Source: Thermithiobacillus plumbiphilus (GTDB taxonomy: Bacteria; Pseudomonadota; Gammaproteobacteria; Acidithiobacillales; Thermithiobacillaceae). Taken from it: DNA of 36,776 nt. The first letter of the stretch is position 1. The number at the start of each line of letters is the position of its first letter. Shown piece after piece: positions 1 to 7,042 of the stretch. The notes beneath the pieces were generated by a model, which was not told where the DNA came from, made no database searches, and saw nothing but the letters and a program-made list of their open reading frames with translations. The DNA is taken from assembly GCF_038070005.1 (NCBI RefSeq), contig NZ_JBBPCO010000008.1, positions 1 to 36,776 on the forward strand, written 5' to 3'. The translations under genes and the position numbers were made by a program.

Positions 1-302
1 CTAGTTCGGATTCGGGCTATCTGTTGTTGATTCAAACTGCCGCCGAAACATCTCAGGACTCAGTCCAACCAAGGCGCTGTGTGGCCGCTCCTGATTGTAA
101 TCCTGTCGCCAGGCCTCGATGATTCTCCGGACCTCTTCCAGACTGTGGAAAACATGCTGGTTCAGACACTCCTCCCGTAACCTGCTGTTAGTGGCCAGAT
201 AAACTGACCCATTACTGGCCAGCGCACCGCCACTTTCATGCCCGCCCCGGCTTCTTTCAAAACTCCGATGATCTGCTCTTCACTGAACCGACTTCTTTTC
301 AT
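1..302 (-). pseudogene. IS3-family transposase remnant (OrfA start joined to OrfB end)
   Basis: The ATG at 302 is preceded by a GGAGG ribosome-binding site and opens with MKRSRFSEEQIIGVLKEAG, the usual beginning of an IS3-family OrfA. After about 25 codons the similarity breaks off. From about 195 down to 1 a different frame reads NSRLREECLNQHVF and later YNQERPHSALVGLSPEMF, the usual C-terminal end of the OrfB DDE integrase, ending in a stop at 1-3. The helix-turn-helix remainder of OrfA, the frameshift region and the catalytic Asp-Asp-Glu core are absent. A non-functional fossil. Confidence 0.8.
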
Positions 303-367
303 GACTCCGACCTCCTTTGGACGGTCATCACGAACTCTGTAATGGTCTACCTGAAGGGGGAAGGTCA
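1..367 (-). mobile_element. Internally deleted IS3-family element (right end outside window)
   Basis: On the - strand the element starts near 367 with a TGACC-C-rich end typical of IS3-family termini, runs through the beginning of an orfA gene, then jumps into the last part of orfB, whose stop codon lies at 1-3. The other terminal repeat must lie before base 1. Nearly all of orfA and the catalytic core of orfB are missing, so it cannot encode its own transposase. It marks the left edge of the cytochrome-porin cassette. Assignment rests on recognising the two protein ends; the exact IS name cannot be given. Confidence 0.75.
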
Positions 368-399
368 TCCCGATCGTGGGCGCCAAAACACTCAACTTC

Positions 400-443
400 A
401 TTGCAAATTGAAATCCGACATTCGCCAAATCAATTCTTGCAAT
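400..443. promoter_or_regulatory. Interrupted dyad, candidate activator binding site (UAS)
   Basis: ATTGCAA (400-406) and ATTGA (407-411) are mirrored exactly by TCAAT (430-434) and TTGCAAT (437-443); only two bases (435-436) break the right arm. The centre is about 76 bases upstream of the -24 element of the sigma-54 promoter, near -100 from the expected start, where enhancer sites for sigma-54 activators usually lie. The surrounding 401-490 is only about 39% GC. The dyad is seen directly; its role as an enhancer is inference. Confidence 0.45.
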
Positions 444-496
444 CGGCATAGAATCTCTCGAACGCGTAACTCATTGTATTTGTAGGACAACACTAA

Positions 497-514
497 TTGG
501 CACGGTTCGTGCTT
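497..514 (+). promoter_or_regulatory. Sigma-54 (RpoN) -24/-12 promoter
   Basis: TTGGCACGGTTCGTGCTT matches the -24/-12 consensus YTGGCACGRNNNTTGCW at all but one defined position. The invariant GG (499-500) and GC (511-512) are exactly 12 bases apart. Expected transcription start is about 523-524, giving a leader of about 32 bases before the ATG at 556. It implies dependence on RpoN and an ATP-driven activator; none is encoded in this window. Confidence 0.75.
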
Positions 515-555
515 AGTGAGTGTGGTGTTATCGAATGCGGGGGCGTTGAAGCCGA

Positions 556-831
556 ATGAAACGAATTTTGTTGCTGGCTGCGGCACTGCTGTTCGGTTCG
601 GCACCCGTGCTGGCGGCAGGGGACGACCTTGCCGACGCGCAGAAAGTCCCTAGGTTGAAGTATCGTTCCAGCGGACCTGTCTGCTCCTGCATTTCCGGGA
701 TGAGTGAAGCCGACATAAGCAGGGGTAGGAAAAAGTTGCCAGAGTCTGGCAGTGGTGCCGACGATGGCAAGTGGGAAGCTAGTAAGGATTCTGGTCTCAA
801 TGAAAAGGAGAAAATCAATGAAGTTCGTTAA
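556..831 (+). CDS. Small secreted protein with CxC motif, unknown function
   Basis: A 91-residue protein of no family I recognise. Residues 1-21 form a textbook signal peptide: a basic start MKR, a Leu/Ala-rich core and an AxA cleavage site before GDD. The mature part of about 70 residues is polar and charged and has one Cys pair (VCSC, near residues 47-50). It is the first gene after the sigma-54 promoter. Its stop overlaps the start of the triheme cytochrome by 14 bases, suggesting translational coupling. The ribosome-binding site is weak. A periplasmic helper of the cytochrome or porin (metal, haem or thiol chemistry at the CxC) is possible but unproven. It could also be the truncated N-terminus of a longer protein. 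Confidence 0.6.
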   Translation: MKRILLLAAALLFGSAPVLAAGDDLADAQKVPRLKYRSSGPVCSCISGMSEADISRGRKKLPESGSGADDGKWEASKDSGLNEKEKINEVR

Positions 832-1318
832 AACCTTGGGTGCTCTAGGGGGCAAAGCATGGCGCGGGGCGGCTTTTCTCGCAGTTTTCGGTGTGTGTGC
901 CGTCACGCTGACCGAGTTTGGGGCTGCACTCAAGAACACGGCGGCTGAAAGGGTGGCGTCGAGCTGGGGCGGCGAGGCTACCGCCGCAGTTGCGGAGGGG
1001 GTATCGAAACTGTCTCCGATCCCTTTGGCCAATGCCTGCGGCATGGGGGCTTCCAGTTGCTTCAAGTGCCACGACGGCAAACGTGCTCCTCAGCCGGGTT
1101 TCGACAGAGTCAAGTCTCCCTGGCATGCGCAGCATGCAAAGGTCAATAACTCCTGCGTCGGATGCCATAGCGGCAACCCGCGCATCATGAAGCAGGATTT
1201 GGCGCACAAGGCTCTCGTCGCCAAACCTTTCGGTGGTGCGCAATCGTGCGCCAGTTGCCACACGAGCGACTTGAACAAGGTGCTAGGCGTTTACAAACCG
1301 CTTTCGGGAGTGAAATGA
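818..1318 (+). CDS. Triheme c-type cytochrome, membrane-anchored or exported
   Basis: A 166-residue protein. The ATG at 818 is chosen over an upstream in-frame start because AAGGAG lies 7 bases before it. A hydrophobic segment at about residues 17-35 is a signal peptide or membrane anchor. Three CXXCH haem-attachment motifs follow: CFKCH (81-85), CVGCH (113-117) and CASCH (144-148). Three further His (103, 106, 130) could be distal ligands, so bis-His coordination of all three haems is possible. Spacing resembles small multihaem periplasmic electron carriers, not mono-haem cytochromes. The porin starts 7 bases after the stop, so the two are almost certainly co-transcribed. Maturation would need the System II proteins encoded downstream. 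The electron donor and acceptor are unknown. Confidence 0.85.
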   Translation: MKFVKTLGALGGKAWRGAAFLAVFGVCAVTLTEFGAALKNTAAERVASSWGGEATAAVAEGVSKLSPIPLANACGMGASSCFKCHDGKRAPQPGFDRVKSPWHAQHAKVNNSCVGCHSGNPRIMKQDLAHKALVAKPFGGAQSCASCHTSDLNKVLGVYKPLSGVK

Positions 1319-1325
1319 GATTGAT

Positions 1326-2561
1326 ATGATGATTAATATAATGAAAAGAATTCACAAAAGCCTCGCGCGTCTTGCCCCGCTTTCGTGTGCGTGCTGCGCG
1401 GCGGCGCTGTCTTCGCTGCTTCCGGTTGTTACGTACGCAGGACCGACGATCAGGTTCGGCGATGAGGGCTCGCTGACCTTTACTTATGCGCTCCAGGGAT
1501 GGTTGCAGAACAAGGGCTTCACTTCGGAGAATAACAGCTCATCGTCAACCGATGCGTTTCTGCGCCGCAATCGCCTGACCTTTTCCGGCCAGTACAACGA
1601 CTACATCGGCTTTTATGCCCAGCTCGAGGCGGGCAACGACAGCAAGCTTGGCAAAGACAACAAGAGCGTCTACTATCGCGACGCCTATGTGACGCTGGAC
1701 TATAGCGACGAGCTGCGCTTCATCGTCGGTCGTTTCAAAAATACCTTCTCGCGGGAAAATCTTGAGGCGTGTCTGGAACCGCTCACCCTTGATCGCACTG
1801 ACATGTCCTATTCCCCCTTCGGCGGCAGCGGCAGCCGTGATACCGGTCTGGCGATCTGGGGCAACCTGCTGGATGCCAAGCTGCAATATCGTTTCATGGT
1901 TGCAGACGGCATCGAAGGCGAATCCGCACCGGAGAACAATGCCCGCTGGACCGCCCGTGTTCACTATAGTTTCTGGGATCCTGAATACAACTACGGCTAT
2001 CTGGGCACTTATCTGGGTACCCAGAAGGTGTTTACCATCGGCGCCGCATACGACACGCAAAAAGGTGTGGCGTACGGCGATTATCCGATGCGTGCTGATG
2101 TCAAGGACTACGATGCTTGGACTGTCGATGCGTTCATGGAGTATCCGGCGGCAAGTGGGGTTTATACCCTGTCCGGCGCGTACTTCAATTACGATACTGG
2201 CGGGGCATTTAAGGACAATCCGTCTACTGACGACCCCAATATTGGCGCCAACAGTGATTTAAAGGGTTATTATGTCAAGGCTGGCTATATGCTACCGGGA
2301 AAGATTGGCCCCGGCCGCCTGCAGTTCTTCGCGCGGAACGAAGGGCAGGACTATGGGGTCATAAGCGACAACGGCACTCTCGCTGGCGCGGAATACTATG
2401 ACCGGAGCTGGAATGGCGCCGGTTTCAACTATTACTTGGACGGCCAGAAACTCAAGGTTACGTTCGAGTACGCAAAAGTGAGCTTCGATACCGAGCATCC
2501 GACCAATCCTTCATTGCAGGATTACGACCAGGCGACACTGGGCTTGCAGTTCGTCTTCTGA
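1326..2561 (+). CDS. OprO/OprP-like outer-membrane porin
   Basis: A 411-residue protein with a signal peptide (basic MKRIHK then a hydrophobic stretch ending TYAG near residue 40) and a mature part of alternating aromatic/polar beta-strands ending in ...LGLQFVF, the terminal Phe expected of an outer-membrane barrel. Signature stretches such as RRNRLTFSGQYNDYIGFYAQLE and LRFIVGRFKNTFSREN match the phosphate-selective porin O/P family (PF07396). These trimeric 16-strand channels pass anions such as phosphate or polyphosphate; related porins occur beside respiratory oxyanion-reductase genes. The direct pairing with a triheme cytochrome suggests an anion-respiration or electron-transfer role, which is inference. 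The first of three nearby ATGs is used, giving a 7-base gap from the cytochrome stop. Confidence 0.8.
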   Translation: MMINIMKRIHKSLARLAPLSCACCAAALSSLLPVVTYAGPTIRFGDEGSLTFTYALQGWLQNKGFTSENNSSSSTDAFLRRNRLTFSGQYNDYIGFYAQLEAGNDSKLGKDNKSVYYRDAYVTLDYSDELRFIVGRFKNTFSRENLEACLEPLTLDRTDMSYSPFGGSGSRDTGLAIWGNLLDAKLQYRFMVADGIEGESAPENNARWTARVHYSFWDPEYNYGYLGTYLGTQKVFTIGAAYDTQKGVAYGDYPMRADVKDYDAWTVDAFMEYPAASGVYTLSGAYFNYDTGGAFKDNPSTDDPNIGANSDLKGYYVKAGYMLPGKIGPGRLQFFARNEGQDYGVISDNGTLAGAEYYDRSWNGAGFNYYLDGQKLKVTFEYAKVSFDTEHPTNPSLQDYDQATLGLQFVF

Positions 2562-2593
2562 TGTCGCTGCCTGCGCCATGCGGAACGTGCGGC

Positions 2594-2612
2594 CGCCCGG
2601 CCCGTCCGGGCG
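2594..2612 (+). terminator. GC hairpin after the porin, weak terminator candidate
   Basis: CGCCCGG (2594-2600), loop CCCGT, CCGGGCG (2606-2612): a perfect 7-bp stem 33 bases after the porin stop. No T-tract follows, so intrinsic termination would be weak. It may instead protect the 3' end of the mRNA. Confidence 0.35.
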
Positions 2613-2660
2613 ATTGACTTACCCAGGCTATCTTACAATGGCTGAGGCTTTTTGAGTAAG

Positions 2661-3235
2661 AGCCTCTAACAAAACCTTTGGATGAAGTTCCGGGCGATGA
2701 GAGAATGCTGCCGAGTTGGAGGAAGACCTGGTGAATGTCGGCGCGGTGCTCGTAGCGGTTACGCCAACGGCGCATGCGGTGCAACCAGGAGAAAGTGCGC
2801 TCGACTTTCCTGCGGTATCTCTCAGGCGTTCACGGGATTCGATGCCCCGGCAGTCCCCGCACCGGGGGGATGGCTCCGAGTACCTGGATGAAGTACCTGG
2901 ATAGGATTGCAAGTGGACCAGCATGATTTGATGCAACTGTTGCCAGACTCCGGCGGCCTGCCAGTCGCGCAGCCTGCGCCAGCAGGTCATGCCCGAGCCA
3001 TAGCCCATCTCTTTGGGCAGGTGTTCCCAAGGAATGACGATACGTAGTATAAAGAGGATGTCGGGCAACGCTGCTTGATCCGGTAGTCGGGGTCGTCCAC
3101 CCCTCAGGCGTGGCGGATGGGGCGGCAGCAAGGGTTCGATCTTTGCCCACAATGCGTCATCCAGCAGAGGCTTGGCCGTGACACGCTCCTCTCGATACGA
3201 GCTAGGGGCAAGAAATGGCTATTTTGTTGGGCACT
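2661..3235 (-). mobile_element. Internally deleted IS5-family element
   Basis: Inward-reading ends are AGCCTCTAACAAAAC at 2661 and AGTGCCCAACAAAAT from 3235 on the other strand, identical at 10 of 15 positions. GTAAG directly flanks both ends (2656-2660 and 3236-3240), a likely target duplication or part of one. Inside is a broken IS5 transposase reading on -. The element is about half the usual length and lies between the porin and resB, marking the right edge of the cassette. Confidence 0.75.
2680..3195 (-). pseudogene. IS5-family transposase, deleted and frameshifted
   Basis: From about 3195 downward the - strand encodes TAKPLLDDALWAKIEPLLPP, RGGRPRLPD and PWEHLPKEMGYGSGMTCWRRL, the standard N-terminal part of IS5 transposases. 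Similarity stops near 2905. From about 2785 another frame reads RRKVERTFSWLHRMRRWRNRYEHRADIHQ, the C-terminal part with the Glu of the DDE triad. Most of the catalytic domain between them is gone. A short direct repeat, GTACCTGGAT at 2880-2889 and 2893-2902, sits at the junction. The expected start codon reads GTC, so initiation is probably lost as well. Confidence 0.8.
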
Positions 3236-3320
3236 GTAAGGATTACGGGCAGTATCCGGGTGCTCCGAGAGCCCCGCCGAGGGGCAGAAGCGCGTCCGTT
3301 CCTTTTTGTTTTCCGGAACT

Positions 3321-3344
3321 TTAGACCCTACTGAAGTGGTCTAA
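3321..3344. promoter_or_regulatory. Perfect dyad in the resB leader
   Basis: TTAGACC (3321-3327) and GGTCTAA (3338-3344) are exact inverse complements separated by 10 bases, ending 36 bases before the resB start. The arrangement fits a dimeric regulator's operator or a leader hairpin. No T-tract follows and no convincing -10/-35 pair could be fixed beside it. Confidence 0.35.
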
Positions 3345-3380
3345 GCTTTCTGCTGCACACACAATTAGCTGGAGTTTCCG

Positions 3381-5231
3381 GTGTCCAACGCCGCTTCCCT
3401 GCCCGAATCCTCTTCCACTGACCGGGGTAGTACCTATGGCCTGATGCAGTTTCTCGGGTCCATGCGTCTGGCCGTCACCCTGTTGGTGGCGCTCGCCATT
3501 GCCTCGATCATCGGTACCATCCTGAAGCAGAACCAGTCCTATCAGGACTACATCATCGAGTTCGGTGCCTACTGGTTCGAGGTCTTCAAGGCGCTGAATC
3601 TATTCGATGTCTATCACAGCCTGTGGTTCATCAGTATTCTCGCCTTCCTGCTGATCTCAACCAGCGCCTGTCTCTGGCGTCAGACCCCCAACATGCTGCG
3701 CGAGATGCGCGAGCTGCGGGTGCGCATGCACGAGAAGGCCCTGCTGAACATGCCGGAGCACCGCGAACTGCAGCTCGCCATGGCGCCTGCGCAGGCGGTG
3801 GCGGAAGCCAGTGCGGTATTGCAGCAGGCCGGCTATCGCGTGCGTGCGGAGAAGGGCGAGAATGGGGTGGAGAGCCTCGCCGGTCACAAGGGCGCCCTGA
3901 ACCGGCTCGGCTATATCCTGACCCACCTGGCCCTGATCGTGATCTTCATTGGCGGCCTGCTCGATGGCAATCTGCCGATCAAGTTCGACATCATGCGTGG
4001 CGCCCTGGAGCCGGAAACGGACTTCAACAAGCCGGTGGCAACGATTCCGGACAGCGCCTGGCTCAGCCCGAAGAACCCGTCCTTCCGGGGCAATGTCAGC
4101 ATTGCCGAGGGGGATTCCTCGGGCGTGATCTTCCTCCAGACCGGCAACGGCTATCTGGTACAGGACCTCGGCTTCCGGGTGTTCGTCAAGGGTTTCCACA
4201 TCGAGCATTACTCCACCGGCATGCCCAAGACCTTCGCGAGCGACGTGGTGATCTACGAGGGCGACAAGGCGGTGAAGTCGGGCCGGATCACGGTGAATCA
4301 CCCCATGATCTACAAGGGGGTGGCCATCTATCAGGCGAGCTTCTCCGATGGCGGGTCGCTGCTGAACATGAAGGGCTATTTTCTCAACAGTCCCGATGGC
4401 ACCCCGATCACCCTGAGCGGGCGGGTGGGCGAGAACCTCAAGTCACGGGATGGGCAGTACCAGATCGAGCTCAAGAACTTCGAGATGTTCAATGTCGTAC
4501 CGGCCGAGAGCGCGGGTGATGCCGGCAAGAATACCAGCCGCAAGATGATCAACCTGGGCCCGAGCTTTGACTACCTCGTGCGCGATGCCACCGGCAAGGG
4601 CCGCGAATTCAAGACCTACATGCTGCCTTTCCAGCGGGAGGGCCACGGCTACTTCCTGCAGGGGGTGCGGGTCGAATTGGATCAGCCCTTCCGCTACCTG
4701 TTCATCCCCGCCGGCCCGGATGGCACGCCGGAGCTCTTCATGCAGTACTTCACCGAGGTCCGCAAGCGTCTTGCCAGCTCGAATGCGCCACCCGAGCAGC
4801 TTTTCGTCAATGCGTTCCAGGAAACCGTCAAGCGCTTCGCGCCAAACATGAATGCTGCCGATCAGGCCTGGTTCTTCCAGGCATCCATCGAAGCCCTGAT
4901 GCAGTTGCGGGAATATCCGGTGCCATTTCTGCTGAGTCTCAAGAACTTTGAGCAGCGCCAGGCCACCGGGCTGCAGATGACGCGTTCGCCAGGCAAGAAC
5001 ATCGTCTACTTTGGTTCGATCATGATGGTCATCGGCATCTTCATCCTGTTTTACCTGCCGCATCGCAAGGTCTGGCTGCGCTTGCGGCAACGCGAGGACG
5101 GCGGCACGGATCTCCTGCTGGCCGGCAACAGCAATCGTAATGTCCTGGACTTCCAGAAGGCCTTTGCGGAACTGGCCGGGCGCATCGGTGCCCGACTCAA
5201 GGCCCGAAATGACAAAGCGGGACAGGTCTAG
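3381..5231 (+). CDS. resB: Cytochrome c biogenesis protein ResB (Ccs1)
   Basis: A 616-residue membrane protein starting with GTG, with GGAG 6 bases upstream. ResB and CcsA form the System II haem exporter and synthase that attaches haem to CXXCH motifs on the periplasmic side. Hydrophobic segments at about 29-47, 80-98 and 177-194, a large periplasmic domain of about 340 residues and a last segment at about 541-559 reproduce the ResB topology. His79 (DVYHSLWF) and His182 (THLAL) lie at membrane segments where haem-ligand His are expected. Stretches such as VNHPMIYKGVAIYQASF and the C-terminal GIFILFYLPHRKVW are typical of the family. ccsA follows 74 bases later. The polar C-terminal tail after residue 562 is longer than needed for the fold. 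Confidence 0.93.
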   Translation: MSNAASLPESSSTDRGSTYGLMQFLGSMRLAVTLLVALAIASIIGTILKQNQSYQDYIIEFGAYWFEVFKALNLFDVYHSLWFISILAFLLISTSACLWRQTPNMLREMRELRVRMHEKALLNMPEHRELQLAMAPAQAVAEASAVLQQAGYRVRAEKGENGVESLAGHKGALNRLGYILTHLALIVIFIGGLLDGNLPIKFDIMRGALEPETDFNKPVATIPDSAWLSPKNPSFRGNVSIAEGDSSGVIFLQTGNGYLVQDLGFRVFVKGFHIEHYSTGMPKTFASDVVIYEGDKAVKSGRITVNHPMIYKGVAIYQASFSDGGSLLNMKGYFLNSPDGTPITLSGRVGENLKSRDGQYQIELKNFEMFNVVPAESAGDAGKNTSRKMINLGPSFDYLVRDATGKGREFKTYMLPFQREGHGYFLQGVRVELDQPFRYLFIPAGPDGTPELFMQYFTEVRKRLASSNAPPEQLFVNAFQETVKRFAPNMNAADQAWFFQASIEALMQLREYPVPFLLSLKNFEQRQATGLQMTRSPGKNIVYFGSIMMVIGIFILFYLPHRKVWLRLRQREDGGTDLLLAGNSNRNVLDFQKAFAELAGRIGARLKARNDKAGQV

Positions 5232-5305
5232 CACTTGTCCCGCCAAATCCAGGGGAGTAAATTGCTTCATATCACGGGCGCTGGACGCCTATTCGGAGAG
5301 TGAAC

Positions 5306-6493
5306 ATGGCTACGACGCACTCACAGGTACTGCATCAGCACCAGGGCGGCATGGATCAGCCGCGGCCGTTCTGGCGCAATCTTGGCGCCCGGGACTGGGG
5401 TTGGCTGGCCCTGCTGAGCGCCGGGGTCGGCGGCGTACTCCTGAAGTACGGGGCCGATCTCGACGTTTTCGAACACGTCATCCTGCTGCTGAGCTATGCG
5501 GGCATGGCGGTGCTGGGCGTGCGCTGGCGCGCCCTGCAGGTTTTGTCCCTGGTGGTGGCGGGGACGAGCCTCTTTGCCATCTGGCTGTACGGCCAGGGCG
5601 CCACGGCCGAGCAGAATTTCTTTCTCAAGTTCCTGATCTCTGGCCCCTCGGCGGTCATGTGGATGAGTGCGCTGTTCGTGCTCGCCACCCTGACCTATAT
5701 CGCCTACCTGCCGACGCAAAGCGAGTTCGTCGGCAGGAGCGCCACGGCCCTGACCTGGTCGGCGATTGCCATGGGCTTCATCGGCCTGATGGTGCGCTGG
5801 CGCGAGACCTATCTGGCTCACCCGGACTGGGGCCACATTCCGGTCAGCAATCTCTATGAAGTGTTCATCCTGTTTTGCCTGATCACGGCACTCTTCTATC
5901 TTTTCTACGAGAAGCGCTACGCCACCCGCAGCCTGGGTGCCTTCGTCATGCTGGTGGTCACGGCCGCCGTTGCCTTTCTGCTCTGGTACACATTTACCCG
6001 CCAGGCCCAGGAAATCCAGCCGCTGGTGCCGGCCCTGCAGAGCTACTGGATGAAGATCCATGTCCCGGCCAACTTCATTGGCTATGGTTCCTTCGCGCTG
6101 TCGGCCATGGTCGGCGTGGCCTACCTGATGCGCTCGCGCAGCGAGGCGGCCGGGGGTGGCCTCATGACCCGGGTGCTGCCAACCGGCGAGGTGCTCGATG
6201 ACCTGATGTACAAGTCGATTGCGGTTGGCTTTGCCTTCTTCACCATCGCCACCATCCTAGGGGCGATGTGGGCGGCTGAGGCCTGGGGCGGCTACTGGTC
6301 CTGGGATCCCAAGGAGACCTGGGCCTTGATCGTCTGGTTGAACTACGCCGGCTGGCTGCATGCACGCATCAGCAAGGGCTGGCGCGGCCGGCCTCTGGCC
6401 TGGTGGTCGCTGATCGGTCTCCTGGTGGTGACCTTTGCCTTCCTGGGCGTGAACATGTTCCTGTCCGGGTTGCACTCCTACGGCGAACTCTAG
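5306..6493 (+). CDS. ccsA: Cytochrome c biogenesis protein CcsA (ResC)
   Basis: A 395-residue polytopic protein, partner of ResB in System II. The tryptophan-rich haem-binding WWD motif WGGYWSWDPKE is at 327-337. Conserved His candidates flanking it are His252 (KIHVPANF) and His390 (SGLHSYGEL), with His176 (WGHIPVSNLYE) further upstream. About eight to nine hydrophobic segments are visible. The ATG at 5306 is chosen over a GTG at 5300 because GGAG at 5296-5299 is correctly spaced only for the former. The gene ends 16 bases before a strong terminator, so resB-ccsA looks like a complete two-gene unit. The thioredoxin-like ResA/CcsX and CcdA are not in this window; DsbA at 13529 is unlinked. Confidence 0.95.
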   Translation: MATTHSQVLHQHQGGMDQPRPFWRNLGARDWGWLALLSAGVGGVLLKYGADLDVFEHVILLLSYAGMAVLGVRWRALQVLSLVVAGTSLFAIWLYGQGATAEQNFFLKFLISGPSAVMWMSALFVLATLTYIAYLPTQSEFVGRSATALTWSAIAMGFIGLMVRWRETYLAHPDWGHIPVSNLYEVFILFCLITALFYLFYEKRYATRSLGAFVMLVVTAAVAFLLWYTFTRQAQEIQPLVPALQSYWMKIHVPANFIGYGSFALSAMVGVAYLMRSRSEAAGGGLMTRVLPTGEVLDDLMYKSIAVGFAFFTIATILGAMWAAEAWGGYWSWDPKETWALIVWLNYAGWLHARISKGWRGRPLAWWSLIGLLVVTFAFLGVNMFLSGLHSYGEL

Positions 6494-6509
6494 TTCCGCT
6501 GATCACCCG

Positions 6510-6536
6510 AGCCCCGCCTAGTGCGGGGCTTTTTTC
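6510..6536 (+). terminator. Rho-independent terminator of resB-ccsA
   Basis: AGCCCCGC (6510-6517), loop CTAGT, GCGGGGCT (6523-6530), then TTTTT: an 8-bp perfect GC-rich stem with a T-tract, 16 bases after the ccsA stop. There is no matching A-tract on the left, so it acts mainly in the + direction. Confidence 0.93.
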
Positions 6537-6610
6537 GTTCGTTACCAGCTTGCCTGATGGAAGCTGGCGCGCAAGCGCCTCACCCGAATGCAGGCTGGCC
6601 CCAGTTCCCG

Positions 6611-7036
6611 CTAGGGGCGGGTGGGAGGGCGCATGGGGCGGCCTTGGGCATCGAAAAAGCGGGTCTTGCCCTGGCCGCTGATGATGGCGGCGGGCTGTTC
6701 CTGCCTGGGTGCTGGCTCCAGGGTCCTGCCGGCCGGCTTGAGTGCTGGCTTGCTGTCGGGTTTGTTGCTGGCAGGGCTTACGCTGACGAGATCCCGCAGG
6801 CGCTCCATCAGCTTCGGGCCGATGCCCGGTACGGCATCCAGGGCCTCGACGCTGGTGAAGGGGCCATGCTTCGCCCGGTGCTCGATGATGGCCTGGGCCT
6901 TGGCAGGGCCGATGCCGGGCAGCTGATCAAAGGCTGCCTGGTCGGCCTGGTTGAGGTCAAGCGGCTGGGCCCGCAGGGGACTTGCGACCAGCAGGCAGAG
7001 CAGGCCCACAAGATACAGACGGCAAGGCATCGGCAC
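6611..7036 (-). CDS. ComEA-like helix-hairpin-helix protein
   Basis: A 141-residue exported protein. Residues 1-23 are a signal peptide ending LRAQ. Then comes a tandem helix-hairpin-helix unit: LPGIGPAKAQAI (39-50) and VPGIGPKLMERL (69-80), preceded by LDLNQADQAAFDQ, the standard opening of ComEA-type DNA-binding domains. The family binds double-stranded DNA in the periplasm during transformation. Stand-alone small ComEA proteins are widespread in Proteobacteria and need not mean competence. A Pro/Lys-rich tail of about 60 residues follows. The GTG start at 7036 is 6 bases after the HIT stop; an ATG at 7030 is an alternative and neither has a good ribosome-binding site, so translation is probably coupled. 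Confidence 0.85.
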   Translation of the reverse strand: MPMPCRLYLVGLLCLLVASPLRAQPLDLNQADQAAFDQLPGIGPAKAQAIIEHRAKHGPFTSVEALDAVPGIGPKLMERLRDLVSVSPASNKPDSKPALKPAGRTLEPAPRQEQPAAIISGQGKTRFFDAQGRPMRPPTRP

Positions 7037-7042
7037 GCCGTA

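Noticed and set aside
162-449. 95-codon - strand protein extending upstream of the IS3 OrfA start
   Set aside because: The upstream part reads through the IS end and the A+T-rich regulatory region; only the segment from ATG 302 matches IS3 OrfA, and that breaks off after about 25 residues.
818-1318. Cytochrome as a lipoprotein with a lipobox at LANAC (about residue 70-74)
   Set aside because: The motif lies 40 residues after the hydrophobic segment, too far for signal peptidase II; it is more likely part of the mature protein.
2682-2904. Small + strand genes between the porin and resB
   Set aside because: These frames are antisense to the IS5-family transposase remnant and have no ribosome-binding site or recognisable product.
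5300-5305. GTG at 5300 as the ccsA start
   Set aside because: The GGAG sequence ends directly before it, leaving no spacing; the ATG at 5306 is correctly placed.
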